Assembly (NCBI GenBank): GCA_034722275.1
Contig: JAYENW010000011.1
Span: 1-46,630, forward strand
From: M55B177 sp034722275
Lineage (GTDB): Bacteria; Chloroflexota; Dehalococcoidia; GIF9; AB-539-J10
Length of the DNA: 46,630 nt
Direction of reading: 5' to 3'
Position numbers and translations under genes: made by a program. The notes beneath the pieces were generated by a model that was not told the origin of the DNA, did no database searches, and saw nothing but the letters and a program-made list of their open reading frames with translations. Positions within the stretch are counted from its first letter, which is position 1; each line of letters begins with the position of its first letter. Positions 7,601 through 15,905 of the stretch are shown here, piece by piece.

Positions 7601-7651
7601 CTTTTCATGCTCTTATTCAATTCCTGTATATTGCCCTGGCGGCTTCTTGTT

Positions 7652-7680
7652 TTGACAGGTTTGAGAGGTAATGTTATCAT
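7652..7680 (+). promoter_or_regulatory. Predicted sigma-70 promoter upstream of the CNNM-tilS operon
   Basis: TTGACA (7652-7657), a 17-nt spacer and TATCAT (7675-7680, 5 of 6). It would give a leader of about 180 nt before the gene at 7870. The leader contains no ORF worth calling and ends in a hairpin. It lies within the 269-nt divergent gap shared with fdhD. Confidence 0.6.
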
Positions 7681-7832
7681 AGTTTCTATAGTGGAGTTTT
7701 TAGCTAGGGATTCACTATGACAACATGTTTACTCAGATTAAAGTGAAGTTTGGGGTGTGGTGAAGTGTGGATGATTCCGATAGTCCCTCCTTTTCCCTCA
7801 TATTTAGTAAGCCTCTATTTCGTTGTGTAAAG

Positions 7833-7851
7833 TTGACCGTTTTCCGGTCAA
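7833..7851 (+). promoter_or_regulatory. Inverted repeat immediately upstream of the CNNM gene
   Basis: TTGACCG (7833-7839) and CGGTCAA (7845-7851) form a perfect 7-bp stem with a 5-nt loop, 18 nt before the ATG at 7870. There is no Shine-Dalgarno between the repeat and the start codon. It could be an operator for a dimeric regulator or an RNA hairpin controlling initiation. Confidence 0.45.
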
Positions 7852-7869
7852 ATATCCCGCCTGATAGAT

Positions 7870-9144
7870 ATGGACATTAATAATCTATTTACGATATTGT
7901 TTTTCCTCTGTCTTGGCTTAGCAGCGTTTTTCTGCAGTGCTGAAACTGCTTTTATTGGCATGCAGAAACTGCGTTTGCAGCATCTGATCCGAAGTGGGCA
8001 TCCTGCTGCTCAGCGAGTTGCTAAAATTGTGGAGCATCCAGAGAAATTTCTAGCCACTGTTCTCTTGGGCATCAATTTTTTTGAGACAGCTGTAGCTACT
8101 CTGGGGACAATATTAGCGGTGTCACTGTGGGGTAAAAACCTGGGTGCTGCCATTGCTACCATCGTTATCACTATAGTAACTTTGATTTTTGCGGAACTTG
8201 TTCCTAAGAGCCTGGCAGTCCGCTATGGTGAGAAATTGGCTCTGAGATATGCCAGACCTATAGAAATCATCTCTGCTGTACTTTATCCTTTCATTTATGT
8301 CTTAAATCACATTGGGATTAGCTTTAGCAATCTGATTACTGGAGATGAGCAAGCTAAGCCAACTATCAGTGAGGAGGAATTTCGCACTGCCATCAGTATA
8401 GGTGAAGCAGAGGGTGTGGTGGAGGTAGATGAAGCAGAGATGCTGCATAAGGTTTTTGAGTTTGGTGACCAGCAAGTAAGGGAGATAGTGACCCCACGAA
8501 CCGAAATCGCCTGGGTGGAGCGAGGAACAAAACTAGTTGATTTTCTCAAAATTTACCGTGAAGCTCCCCATTCTCGATTTCCTGTATATGAAGAAACTAC
8601 TGACAATGTAGTGGGGATTTTGTCTATTAAGGATGTCCTTATGGCCCAGACTACTGAATCCTTGGATGAGGAAAGTTCTATTGATGGATTGATACGGCCG
8701 ACTTATTTTGTACCCGAGAGCAAGAGCTTAGGAGAGCTTTTGGCTGAGATGAGGGATAACAATCAGCATATCTCAGTAGTTATTGATGAGTTTGGTGGTG
8801 TAGCTGGAATAGTTACCTTAGAGCAGTTGATTGAAGAAATAGTGGGCAAAATTGGTGATGAGCTAGCTGGTGGCGTAAAAGAGTTCATCACTATTGATGC
8901 CAACACTTTTGAAGTTGATGGTGGGCTTGATGTAGAGGAAGCTAATGAAGAACTTGGCCTGGGATTACCCACTGGTGAATATCAAACTGTAGCTGGATTT
9001 ATTCTCAGCCATCTAGGGCGTATACCTAAGCAAGGGGTGCAGTTCAAGTATCGGGACCTTAAATTTGTTATCAGCCAAATGCGGGGTATGAAGATAGAGA
9101 AAGTGGTGGTGACCAAGGAAGGTGATGCAGCGCCTGCGTCTTAA
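7870..9144 (+). CDS. CNNM/CorC-type membrane protein with CBS pair (hemolysin family)
   Basis: 424 residues. Residues 1 to about 185 are a DUF21 (CNNM) transmembrane domain with hydrophobic segments near 5-25, 60-80, 90-115 and 130-155. Residues about 205-330 hold two CBS motifs (REIVTPRTEIAWV, then DEFGGVAGIVTLEQLIEEIVG), and about 345-420 a CorC_HlyC domain (DGGLDVEEANEELGLGLP). Family members are linked to magnesium or other divalent cation efflux; the 'hemolysin' name is historical. It starts a five-gene run ending with the Smr protein and overlaps the next gene. The start lacks a Shine-Dalgarno. Confidence 0.92.
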   Translation: MDINNLFTILFFLCLGLAAFFCSAETAFIGMQKLRLQHLIRSGHPAAQRVAKIVEHPEKFLATVLLGINFFETAVATLGTILAVSLWGKNLGAAIATIVITIVTLIFAELVPKSLAVRYGEKLALRYARPIEIISAVLYPFIYVLNHIGISFSNLITGDEQAKPTISEEEFRTAISIGEAEGVVEVDEAEMLHKVFEFGDQQVREIVTPRTEIAWVERGTKLVDFLKIYREAPHSRFPVYEETTDNVVGILSIKDVLMAQTTESLDEESSIDGLIRPTYFVPESKSLGELLAEMRDNNQHISVVIDEFGGVAGIVTLEQLIEEIVGKIGDELAGGVKEFITIDANTFEVDGGLDVEEANEELGLGLPTGEYQTVAGFILSHLGRIPKQGVQFKYRDLKFVISQMRGMKIEKVVVTKEGDAAPAS

Positions 9145-9793
9145 GTCTGGGCGTGAGGAGGAAGTCAAGTTTATTTCCCATCTTGATATGATGCGTTTTT
9201 GGGAAAGGGCTTTGAGGCGGGCAGGAGTCCCTTTGGTATATTCTCAAGGATTTACTGCCCATCCACAGATTTCAATAGCTGCTCCCCTGCCTGTAGGAGT
9301 AACCAGTGAGGCAGAACTGATGGATGTTTGGCTGAACCGCTGGATGCCTCCTCAATCTTTCATAATGAAGGTAAAAAGTCAGTTACCTCAAGGATTCAAG
9401 ATATTTGATGTCTGGGAGATTGGACTGAAGGTACCTTCAGTCCAATCCTGTATTGCCTTTGCTGAATATCGTGTTGAAGTGGAAAGTGAAAGGGTGGAGA
9501 AAGATGTACAAATAGCTCTTCACTCTTTACTTCAAGCTACACAGTTACCTTGGCATCATTCGAGAGGTCGCGAAGAACATTTTTATGATTTGCGAGCTTT
9601 AATAGAAGATTTGTGGCTTATTGAACGTGAGCAATTTACTGGCCAGTATCTTTTGGGGATGAGATTGCGTTGTGGTAATGAGGGTAGCGGCCGCCCGGAG
9701 CAAGTAACTACTGCTCTGGGTTTCTCCAGGCAGCCTGATTCTATTCACCGCACCAAGCTAATTTTTAAAAAGCAAATTGCCATTATAGAATAA
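9125..9793 (+). CDS. DUF2344 protein (TIGR03936 radical-SAM-linked family)
   Basis: 222 residues from ATG 9125; a GTG at 9122 is the alternative start. The N-terminus (VKFISHLDMMRFWERALRRAGVPLVYSQGFTAHPQISIAAPLPVGV) is a clear DUF2344 domain. The family is normally fused to, or next to, a B12-binding radical SAM protein; none is in this window. The start lies inside the CNNM gene, 20 nt before its stop, so expression is coupled. A perfect 30-bp palindrome lies in the coding sequence at 9418-9447, over residues EIGLKVPSVQS, which look like ordinary family sequence and not an insertion. Function is unknown. Confidence 0.85.
   Translation: MQRLRLKSGREEEVKFISHLDMMRFWERALRRAGVPLVYSQGFTAHPQISIAAPLPVGVTSEAELMDVWLNRWMPPQSFIMKVKSQLPQGFKIFDVWEIGLKVPSVQSCIAFAEYRVEVESERVEKDVQIALHSLLQATQLPWHHSRGREEHFYDLRALIEDLWLIEREQFTGQYLLGMRLRCGNEGSGRPEQVTTALGFSRQPDSIHRTKLIFKKQIAIIE
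9418..9447. repeat. Perfect 30-bp palindrome inside the DUF2344 gene
   Basis: The left arm GATTGGACTGAAGGT (9418-9432) is followed with no spacer by its exact reverse complement (9433-9447). It stops sharply at both ends: 9417 A and 9448 C do not pair. Confidence 0.95.
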
Positions 9794-9821
9794 GCAAAAA
9801 TCAGTTTGATGGATGGTAAAA

Positions 9822-11273
9822 ATGTTTTATGAAAAATTACCGCAACTTGGCTCTGGCAACCAGGGATTAGAATATCTGTTTCACCCCCGTTCAATCGCAG
9901 TGGTAGGAGTCTCTCAGGATGATACAAACTGGGGGCGAATGTTTTTACTTCCTTTGATACAGTTTCAATACCAAGGGAATCTCTATCCTGTTGGTCTTCA
10001 GGACGGTGAAATTGCGGGCAGGAAGATTTATAGAAGTATCCTTGATATTCCTGGACCCCTAGATTATGTAATCTGCTGTATTCCTGCTCAATTTACTCCA
10101 CAGCTTGTGGAGGATTGTGTTAAGAAAAAGGTAAGGGCGGTTCAATTCTTTACTTCGGGGTTTAGCGAAAGTGGCGGGGAAAATGGGAAGGAATTGGAAC
10201 AGAGGCTGGTGGATATTGCTCGATGTGGAAGCGTGCGGATTATAGGTCCTAACTCTCTGGGCATTTATTGCCCTAGCCAGGGATTAACTTTCCTTAATAC
10301 CGCACCTAGCTTGGCAAGAAGTGGCAAGGTGGGTTTTCTTTTCCAAAGTGGTGGGAATTCCAGGGAATTAATAGAAATAGGTAGCACTCGAGGCATTTAT
10401 TTCAGCAAAGGGGTGAGTTATGGAAATGCCTGTGACCTTAACGAGAGCGACTTTTTGGAATATCTTGCTTGGGATGAAGAAACCGAGATAATTGGAATTT
10501 ACATTGAGGGGGTGAAGGAAGGACAGCGCTTCTTCAAAGCGTTAAAAAGCGTGGCTAAGATAAAGCCAACAATAGTGCTCAAGGGTGGACGAACTCAAGC
10601 AGGAAGTCAAGCAGCTGCTTCGCATACTGGTTCTCTTGCCGGAACTATGTTTGTTTGGGAGGCTGTTTGTCAACAAACAGGTGCCATACTGGTTGATGAT
10701 CTGGATGAAATGATGGATCTTATGCTTGCCTTTTCTTACCTGAAACCACCATCTGGGAGAAGAGTGAGTATTATAGGTAATAGTGGTGGCAGGACAGTTC
10801 AATCTGCTGATGTTTGTGAAAGTGCCGGGCTTTCTGTACCGCCTTTTCCTGCTGCCATCAGAGAAACTCTACGTGAGTTCATTCCTGAAACAGGAGCGAG
10901 TATCCGTAATCCTGTAGATTCTTACTTCTTGGGTTGGACTCCTCCGCTTCTTTCTCGAACTCTTGGGGTATTGGATAGTTACGACGGAATTGACCTTTTA
11001 ATTATTGATATACCGGTAACCATTTCTCTTCTGGGGTTTGGGGGGCATGATGATGTCAGGGCTCAGGTGGAAACTATCAAAGATTTCAAGACAAAATGCC
11101 ATAAACCAGTGGTTGCCGTTGTCTCATATGAAGGTACTCCTGATATACTGCAATTCGGTTTTGAACTGCAGAGGGCATTCATTGATGGAGGCATACCTGT
11201 TTATTATTCCATGACTCGTGCTGCTCGTGCTTTGAGCAGTTTTATTAGCTATTACGAAAAGAACCCTTTATGA
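9822..11273 (+). CDS. ADP-forming acyl-CoA synthetase, alpha-type (CoA-binding and ligase domains only)
   Basis: 483 residues from ATG 9822. An ATG at 9813 is also possible, but GGATGG is correctly spaced only for 9822. Residues about 15-140 are a CoA-binding Rossmann domain (YLFHPRSIAVVGVS). The succinyl-CoA-synthetase-like domain follows, with IGPNSLGIYCP and the phospho-histidine motif SHTGSLAG (His268 from this start), then a second ligase-like domain (IIGNSGGRTVQSADVCESAGL). Such alpha subunits pair with an ATP-grasp beta subunit to make acetate or other acids from acyl-CoA, conserving ATP. No beta subunit is in the window. It lies in the operon between DUF2344 and tilS. Confidence 0.85.
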   Translation: MFYEKLPQLGSGNQGLEYLFHPRSIAVVGVSQDDTNWGRMFLLPLIQFQYQGNLYPVGLQDGEIAGRKIYRSILDIPGPLDYVICCIPAQFTPQLVEDCVKKKVRAVQFFTSGFSESGGENGKELEQRLVDIARCGSVRIIGPNSLGIYCPSQGLTFLNTAPSLARSGKVGFLFQSGGNSRELIEIGSTRGIYFSKGVSYGNACDLNESDFLEYLAWDEETEIIGIYIEGVKEGQRFFKALKSVAKIKPTIVLKGGRTQAGSQAAASHTGSLAGTMFVWEAVCQQTGAILVDDLDEMMDLMLAFSYLKPPSGRRVSIIGNSGGRTVQSADVCESAGLSVPPFPAAIRETLREFIPETGASIRNPVDSYFLGWTPPLLSRTLGVLDSYDGIDLLIIDIPVTISLLGFGGHDDVRAQVETIKDFKTKCHKPVVAVVSYEGTPDILQFGFELQRAFIDGGIPVYYSMTRAARALSSFISYYEKNPL

Positions 11274-11304
11274 TCTTTGGACTGCCAGCTCAAGAAATTC
11301 AAGT

Positions 11305-12795
11305 ATGGTTAATTTGGAATCAAGGTTAATAGATTTTATTCAGCAGCATAATCTGATTTCGCCTGGAGAAACAGTGGTTGTTGGGGTATCGGGTGGGGCT
11401 GACTCTATATGTTTGCTTTGTCTTCTGGATAAATGGCGAAATAAGCTTGACATAAAGCTGCACATTGCCCATCTCAATCATGGGCTTAGAGGTATCGAAT
11501 CTGAGGCGGATGCCACATATGTGGCTGATTTGGCTAGCTCTTTCTCCATTCCCATTACGATTGATAAACAGGATGTCGTTGCTTACAAGGCTCAGAAGAA
11601 GTGCTCTCTTGAAGAAGCTGCCCGAGAATTGCGCTATGCCTTTTTCGCCAAAGTCGCTGAGAAAACGGGAGCCAGACGTGTAGCCATAGGTCATACAAAG
11701 GATGATCAGGTGGAGACCATTTTAATGCATATATTAAGGGGAGCAGGAACTTCGGGACTTCGTGGCCTCGAGCTCTGCTCACCTATGGTATATGGCAAAG
11801 GTGTGTTATCGCGAGGCAAGCAAAACAATCTGCTGGTGATAAGGCCCCTTCTTGATATTACTAGAGTGGAAACACTGAATTATTGCCATGAATACAGGCT
11901 TAATCCACGAACTGACTCTTCCAATCTATCGCTCTCATTTTTCCGCAATCGCCTTCGTCTTGAATTACTGCCCATGCTTAGAAAATATAATCCGAATGTG
12001 GATGGAGCACTGCTTCGGCTGGCTGAAATTGCCGCAGAAGATAATTCTTTCGTGGAACAGCAGGCTCTCCAGATCTGGGATAAAGTGGCTGAACAGGAAA
12101 ATGGCGTCATCTATTTGGATAAAGGGGAAATTTCTACTTTGTCCGTAGCTTTACAGAGGCAGTTAATAAAATTGAGTATTGCTCGAATGTTGGGAGATAT
12201 CAGAGATATTGAAGCCAATCATATTGAAGCGGCAAGAGCTTTGTTGAGTAAAGAGACAGGTAAAAGAATTTACTTGCCTCATGGGCTTGTTTGTCAAGGA
12301 GAGTATGATGAACTGGTTTTGTCATTGTCTCCGTTTTTGCCGTGTCCTTTTCCTCCTTTAGGAGGTAAATCTCCCCTTGCAGTCCCTGGAGAGACAATTT
12401 TACCAGGGTGGAAAGTATTAGCCAGTATCTCTTCCAGTATGGGACGGATTAGCCCTGTGACTGTAAGCGGAAGCTTCAGGCGAAGCGAAGAGACAGTCAA
12501 ACAATCAAGTGACCGTTTTCCTGCCGAATTTGACTTACATCAAACAGGGAATGATTTGTTTGTTAGACGTCGTCAACAAGGGGATGGATTTCAACCGTTG
12601 GGAATGAGCATGACCAAAAAATTGCGGGATTTTATGGTTGATGCCAAAATACCTTGTATCTGGAGAGATAATGTTCCTATAGTGTGCTCTCCTGGACAAA
12701 TTCTCTGGGTGGTGGGCTGGCGCATCGATGATAGAGTCAAGGTCACTGAAAATACCAGAGAGATTCTTCGTCTGGAGTTTATCAAGTCATCATAA
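11305..12795 (+). CDS. tilS: tRNA(Ile)-lysidine synthetase TilS
   Basis: 496 residues. The N-type ATP pyrophosphatase P-loop SGGADS is at 29-34, followed by HLNHGLRG and GHTKDDQVETILMHILRG, the TilS-specific blocks. The enzyme changes C34 of tRNA-Ile(CAU) to lysidine so that it reads AUA, an essential step. The C-terminal substrate-binding domain (RRRQQGDGFQPLGMSMTKKLRDFMVDAKIP) is complete. The linker around residues 345-355 is Pro-rich (PCPFPPLGGKS) and its DNA holds several short inverted repeats. It starts 31 nt after the synthetase gene, without a clear Shine-Dalgarno. Confidence 0.96.
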   Translation: MVNLESRLIDFIQQHNLISPGETVVVGVSGGADSICLLCLLDKWRNKLDIKLHIAHLNHGLRGIESEADATYVADLASSFSIPITIDKQDVVAYKAQKKCSLEEAARELRYAFFAKVAEKTGARRVAIGHTKDDQVETILMHILRGAGTSGLRGLELCSPMVYGKGVLSRGKQNNLLVIRPLLDITRVETLNYCHEYRLNPRTDSSNLSLSFFRNRLRLELLPMLRKYNPNVDGALLRLAEIAAEDNSFVEQQALQIWDKVAEQENGVIYLDKGEISTLSVALQRQLIKLSIARMLGDIRDIEANHIEAARALLSKETGKRIYLPHGLVCQGEYDELVLSLSPFLPCPFPPLGGKSPLAVPGETILPGWKVLASISSSMGRISPVTVSGSFRRSEETVKQSSDRFPAEFDLHQTGNDLFVRRRQQGDGFQPLGMSMTKKLRDFMVDAKIPCIWRDNVPIVCSPGQILWVVGWRIDDRVKVTENTREILRLEFIKSS

Positions 12796-12800
12796 AAAAG

Positions 12801-13058
12801 ATGAAAGCAGTAGACAAAGAGTTACGCATAAGACATCTTACTGTTGACGAGGCTTTGTTCCGTCTGAATCAGTATCTTGATGATGCCTTTATGGCTGGTC
12901 TGCCCGCTGTGCGCATTGTTCATGGCAAAGGAACAGGTACATTGCGGCGGGCGGTACATGAAGTTCTAGCCCAGCATCCTTTAGTTAAATCTTACCATCT
13001 CAGTGATTATGGCGAGGGAGATTATGGCGTTACCATAGTTGAGCTGGCAAGGCATTGA
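12801..13058 (+). CDS. Stand-alone Smr-domain protein
   Basis: 85 residues that are essentially only a Smr domain: LTVDEALFRLNQYLDDAFMAG, then VRIVHGKGTGTLRRAVHEVL with the nuclease-loop motif HGKGTG at 41-46. It resembles the C-terminal domain of MutS2, where Smr nicks DNA or, in ribosome rescue, cleaves mRNA of collided ribosomes. There is no MutS2 ATPase part. It lies 5 nt after tilS and so is the last gene of the operon. An upstream Shine-Dalgarno is weak. The catalytic activity of such free Smr proteins is uncertain. Confidence 0.85.
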   Translation: MKAVDKELRIRHLTVDEALFRLNQYLDDAFMAGLPAVRIVHGKGTGTLRRAVHEVLAQHPLVKSYHLSDYGEGDYGVTIVELARH

Positions 13059-13148
13059 ATTCGGCTTTAAGTTATACTTCACTCGCGATCAGATTAGCAC
13101 TGGCTACTTATTCGCTTTTACCACATGAGTCACGAAAACTCTCTGGTC

Positions 13149-13433
13149 TTACTTGGGCTGCTTGATGCCCTGCTTGCCAGTTATGCTTCCTCTGGCGACT
13201 TTTATTGTAGCTCCTGAATCTACCTTCAGCACTACGGTATCTTCACCAAGATTTTCAATTTGCCCGTAGATACCGCCAGCGGTAATCACCTTATCTCCCT
13301 TTTTTAGCATGCTCATTAGGTCTTGGAAATCTTTCTGCTTCTTGCGTTGTGGTTTGATCATAAGAAAGTACATCGCAGCAAAAATCAGTACCAGAAATAA
13401 AATCATCGGGGCCATGCCTTGAAGTCCCTCCAT
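13149..13433 (-). CDS. yajC: Sec translocon accessory protein YajC
   Basis: 94 residues with one membrane helix (about 8-26, MILFLVLIFAAMYFLMI) followed by KPQRKKQKDFQDLMSMLKKGDKVITAGGIYGQI, the YajC signature. YajC associates with SecDF-SecYEG. Here it follows miaB by 29 nt instead of standing beside secD or tgt. GAAGGAGG lies upstream of the ATG. The 90 nt after its stop, before the convergent Smr gene, contain nothing I recognise. Confidence 0.95.
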   Translation of the reverse strand: MEGLQGMAPMILFLVLIFAAMYFLMIKPQRKKQKDFQDLMSMLKKGDKVITAGGIYGQIENLGEDTVVLKVDSGATIKVARGSITGKQGIKQPK

Positions 13434-13462
13434 TGTGTTCCTCCTTCTTTTATTTAGTTATC

Positions 13463-14746
13463 TTAACTTATTGTACTATATTCAAACCTGCCCTGTAATG
13501 CCCAGGGACTGGTTTTGTCAATTTTGATTTTCACCAGTTTCCCAGATTGGTCAGCATCGTTCTGAGAAAATACCAGCTTGTTATTTCTGGTACGCCCATA
13601 CCATTTACCTTTCTTCTTATCTTCTACCAATATCTCCACAGTCTTGCCTTTAAAGTATGCGTTTATCTCGCCAGCTATGTTCTTCTGAAGCTCCTCAATT
13701 TTATCACGTCTCCTCTTTTTAATTTCGGAGGGGATATTGTCTTCGTGTTCTCTCCAGGCAATGGTTCCGGGACGAGGGGAATAGGCTGCTATATGAACAA
13801 CATCGAACTTTATTTCTTTCAGCAGCCCAAAAGTGTGTTCGAATTGGTCCTCTGTTTCTCCAGGAAAGCCAACAATGACATCAGTGCTCAATGATATTTG
13901 AGGGATGTTATTATGAATAATGTGAACGAGTTCTCGGTATTGCTCCACAGTATATCCGCGCCTCATAGCTTTCAATAAATTGTTATCTCCTGCCTGAATA
14001 GGCAGCTCCAGATGCTCGCATACTTTGTCCAGGGAGGCCATCCTTTTAATAAGTTTCAAGCTTATGTCTTTGGGATGATTTGTCAGAAAGCGAATTCTGC
14101 TTAATCCCTCAGTATCGTTTAGCCTGGCCAGCAGGTCTGCCAGATCAGGTTTCTCAGGCAAATCATGCCCATAAGAATCAACATTTTGGCCCAGTAAGGT
14201 TATTTCTCTGGTACCCTGCTGGGTAAGTTGCTTCACTTCATAGATTATTTCCTCCATGGGGCGGCTTACTTCTCTGCCTCTTCTGTAAGGAACAATACAG
14301 TAAGAACAAAAGTTGTCGCAACCTTGAATGATAGGGACAAAGGTACAAGGAGAAGAAGAGAGAGGAAGAATTATTTTTTGTTCGGCAGTAGAGATACACT
14401 GTTTTCGAAGCCAATTAACTAGTTCAGAGTAAGCCCCGGGCTTGAAGAAGAAATCAACGTGGGGAAATTGTTTTTTCAACTTGGCAGTGTTGGAATCGAC
14501 AAAACATCCTGTAACCAGTATAGAGAGGTTAGGATATTTCTTTTTTAATCCCTTCAACAATCCCAGCGTACCTATAACTTTGTCTTCAGCGCTTTGCCTT
14601 ACCACGCAGGTGTTCAGTACAATTAAATCGGCGTTCTCGAGCGTGGGCGTAGCCTGATAGCCGGAGGAGTGAAGATAGCTGGCTATCCGTTGAGACTCTG
14701 CCTTGTTCATCTGGCAGCCTATGGTCCAAATAAAATAGCGTGGCAT
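13463..14746 (-). CDS. miaB: tRNA-2-methylthio-N6-isopentenyladenosine synthase MiaB
   Basis: 427 residues. The N-terminal MTTase domain has cluster ligands Cys11, Cys47 and Cys81; the radical SAM motif is Cys143-x3-Cys147-x2-Cys150 (CDNFCSYC); a TRAM domain ends the protein (from about residue 365). MiaB adds a methylthio group to isopentenyl-A37 of tRNAs. The motif pattern (SYCIVPYRRGREVSRP) supports MiaB over MtaB or RimO. The ATG at 14746 gives the typical N-terminus YFIWTIGCQMN. It leads a two-gene unit with yajC. Confidence 0.95.
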   Translation of the reverse strand: MPRYFIWTIGCQMNKAESQRIASYLHSSGYQATPTLENADLIVLNTCVVRQSAEDKVIGTLGLLKGLKKKYPNLSILVTGCFVDSNTAKLKKQFPHVDFFFKPGAYSELVNWLRKQCISTAEQKIILPLSSSPCTFVPIIQGCDNFCSYCIVPYRRGREVSRPMEEIIYEVKQLTQQGTREITLLGQNVDSYGHDLPEKPDLADLLARLNDTEGLSRIRFLTNHPKDISLKLIKRMASLDKVCEHLELPIQAGDNNLLKAMRRGYTVEQYRELVHIIHNNIPQISLSTDVIVGFPGETEDQFEHTFGLLKEIKFDVVHIAAYSPRPGTIAWREHEDNIPSEIKKRRRDKIEELQKNIAGEINAYFKGKTVEILVEDKKKGKWYGRTRNNKLVFSQNDADQSGKLVKIKIDKTSPWALQGRFEYSTIS

Positions 14747-14923
14747 GGTCGCATCAACAACTGGAAAAGTTTGTATAATTATAATTGAAATATATAGTTT
14801 CGAGAAATGAACAGGAGAAACAGAAGTTGGGATTCTGTCTTTTTCTCACCATGGCAATAAAGTTGAAAGAGTGTTACTTATAAGGATAAGCGGAAGAATT
14901 GGTCTTCATTGGAGATATCTGGA

Positions 14924-15778
14924 ATGGTTAAAGTAGTAACTGATAGCAGCTGCGATATTCCTATTGAACTGGCTCGGAGGCTTGGCATCACCATAATCCC
15001 GCTATACATCCAGATTGGTACTGAGACTTATCGCGATGGGATAGATATTGGTATTGATAGGCTGTATTACGAGTTGGCTCATGCTGAAGGAATTCCTAAA
15101 ACCTCCGCGCCCTCACCGGGCGATTTTGTCAAGATCTATAACGATCTGGCTATGGAAACTGACCAGATCATTTCGATTCACCTCTCCTCGAAGTATAGTG
15201 GCACATATAATACAGCCAGGTTGGCTGAGAGTTATGTAAGGGATAAGTGTCGCGTGGAATTGGTAGATGCGAATTCGGTTTCTATAGGGTTGGGGTTGGT
15301 AGTTATCACTGCTGCTGAGGCGGCACAGGAGGGTAAGAGCCTGGATGAAGTTGTTGAGATAGTACAGCAAGTTATCCAGCGAAGTCGCATGTTCGGGAAA
15401 ATTGATAGCTTGACTCAGCTTCTGAAAGGAAAGCGCTTTCATTTGACAGAAGGGCTGATTGTCTTGGGGAAAATTGGCACGGCGCTAGGCATCAGGCTGG
15501 TGGGTGAAGTCTATGATGGAGGGAAAATACGTTCGCCAGTATTGGCCTTTGGCCGGACAAGAGCCATGAATCAGTTGGAGCACTGGATCAAAAAATTGGC
15601 GCCAGTAAAAAAGATAGCAATTGCTCATTCCACAAATGTTGATGAGGCCGAGATACTTGCTGAACGGCTGAAGGTGTTGCTCAGTAGAGAGCAGATGCTT
15701 ATTACACGGCTTGGCTGTCTCACCTCCATGTATGTGGGACCTGGTACCTTAGCGGTGGCCCTCATTAGTGGCAAATAG
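14924..15778 (+). CDS. DegV-family fatty-acid-binding protein
   Basis: 284 residues from ATG 14924. An in-frame TTG at 14909 is less likely because GGAG at 14911-14914 is correctly placed for the ATG. The motif VKVVTDSSCDIPIELARRLGI begins the DegV fold and TSAPSPGDF follows near residue 68. In Firmicutes, DegV/FakB proteins bind a fatty acid and present it to the kinase FakA for phosphorylation. No fakA is in the window, so the lipid role is by family only. It is a single gene, divergent from miaB. Confidence 0.93.
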   Translation: MVKVVTDSSCDIPIELARRLGITIIPLYIQIGTETYRDGIDIGIDRLYYELAHAEGIPKTSAPSPGDFVKIYNDLAMETDQIISIHLSSKYSGTYNTARLAESYVRDKCRVELVDANSVSIGLGLVVITAAEAAQEGKSLDEVVEIVQQVIQRSRMFGKIDSLTQLLKGKRFHLTEGLIVLGKIGTALGIRLVGEVYDGGKIRSPVLAFGRTRAMNQLEHWIKKLAPVKKIAIAHSTNVDEAEILAERLKVLLSREQMLITRLGCLTSMYVGPGTLAVALISGK

Positions 15779-15905
15779 TTGCCGAAATAGTAATACTTGA
15801 CATAATAGTTAGCCTTGCTTTTGCCCTGTTCAACATTGAGAATAGAAATCCCTGGTTGAAAGTATGCGACCTAGCGGCAGCAGGTACTGAGGACTATCTT
15901 TGTCT

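Noticed and set aside
10664..10681. 8-bp inverted repeat with a 2-nt loop inside the acyl-CoA synthetase gene
   Set aside because: Expected by chance at this length.
12352..12500. Several short inverted repeats in the tilS linker, considered as a small inserted repeat element
   Set aside because: Arms are only 5-6 bp and the protein reads through as a normal Pro-rich linker; no target duplication seen.
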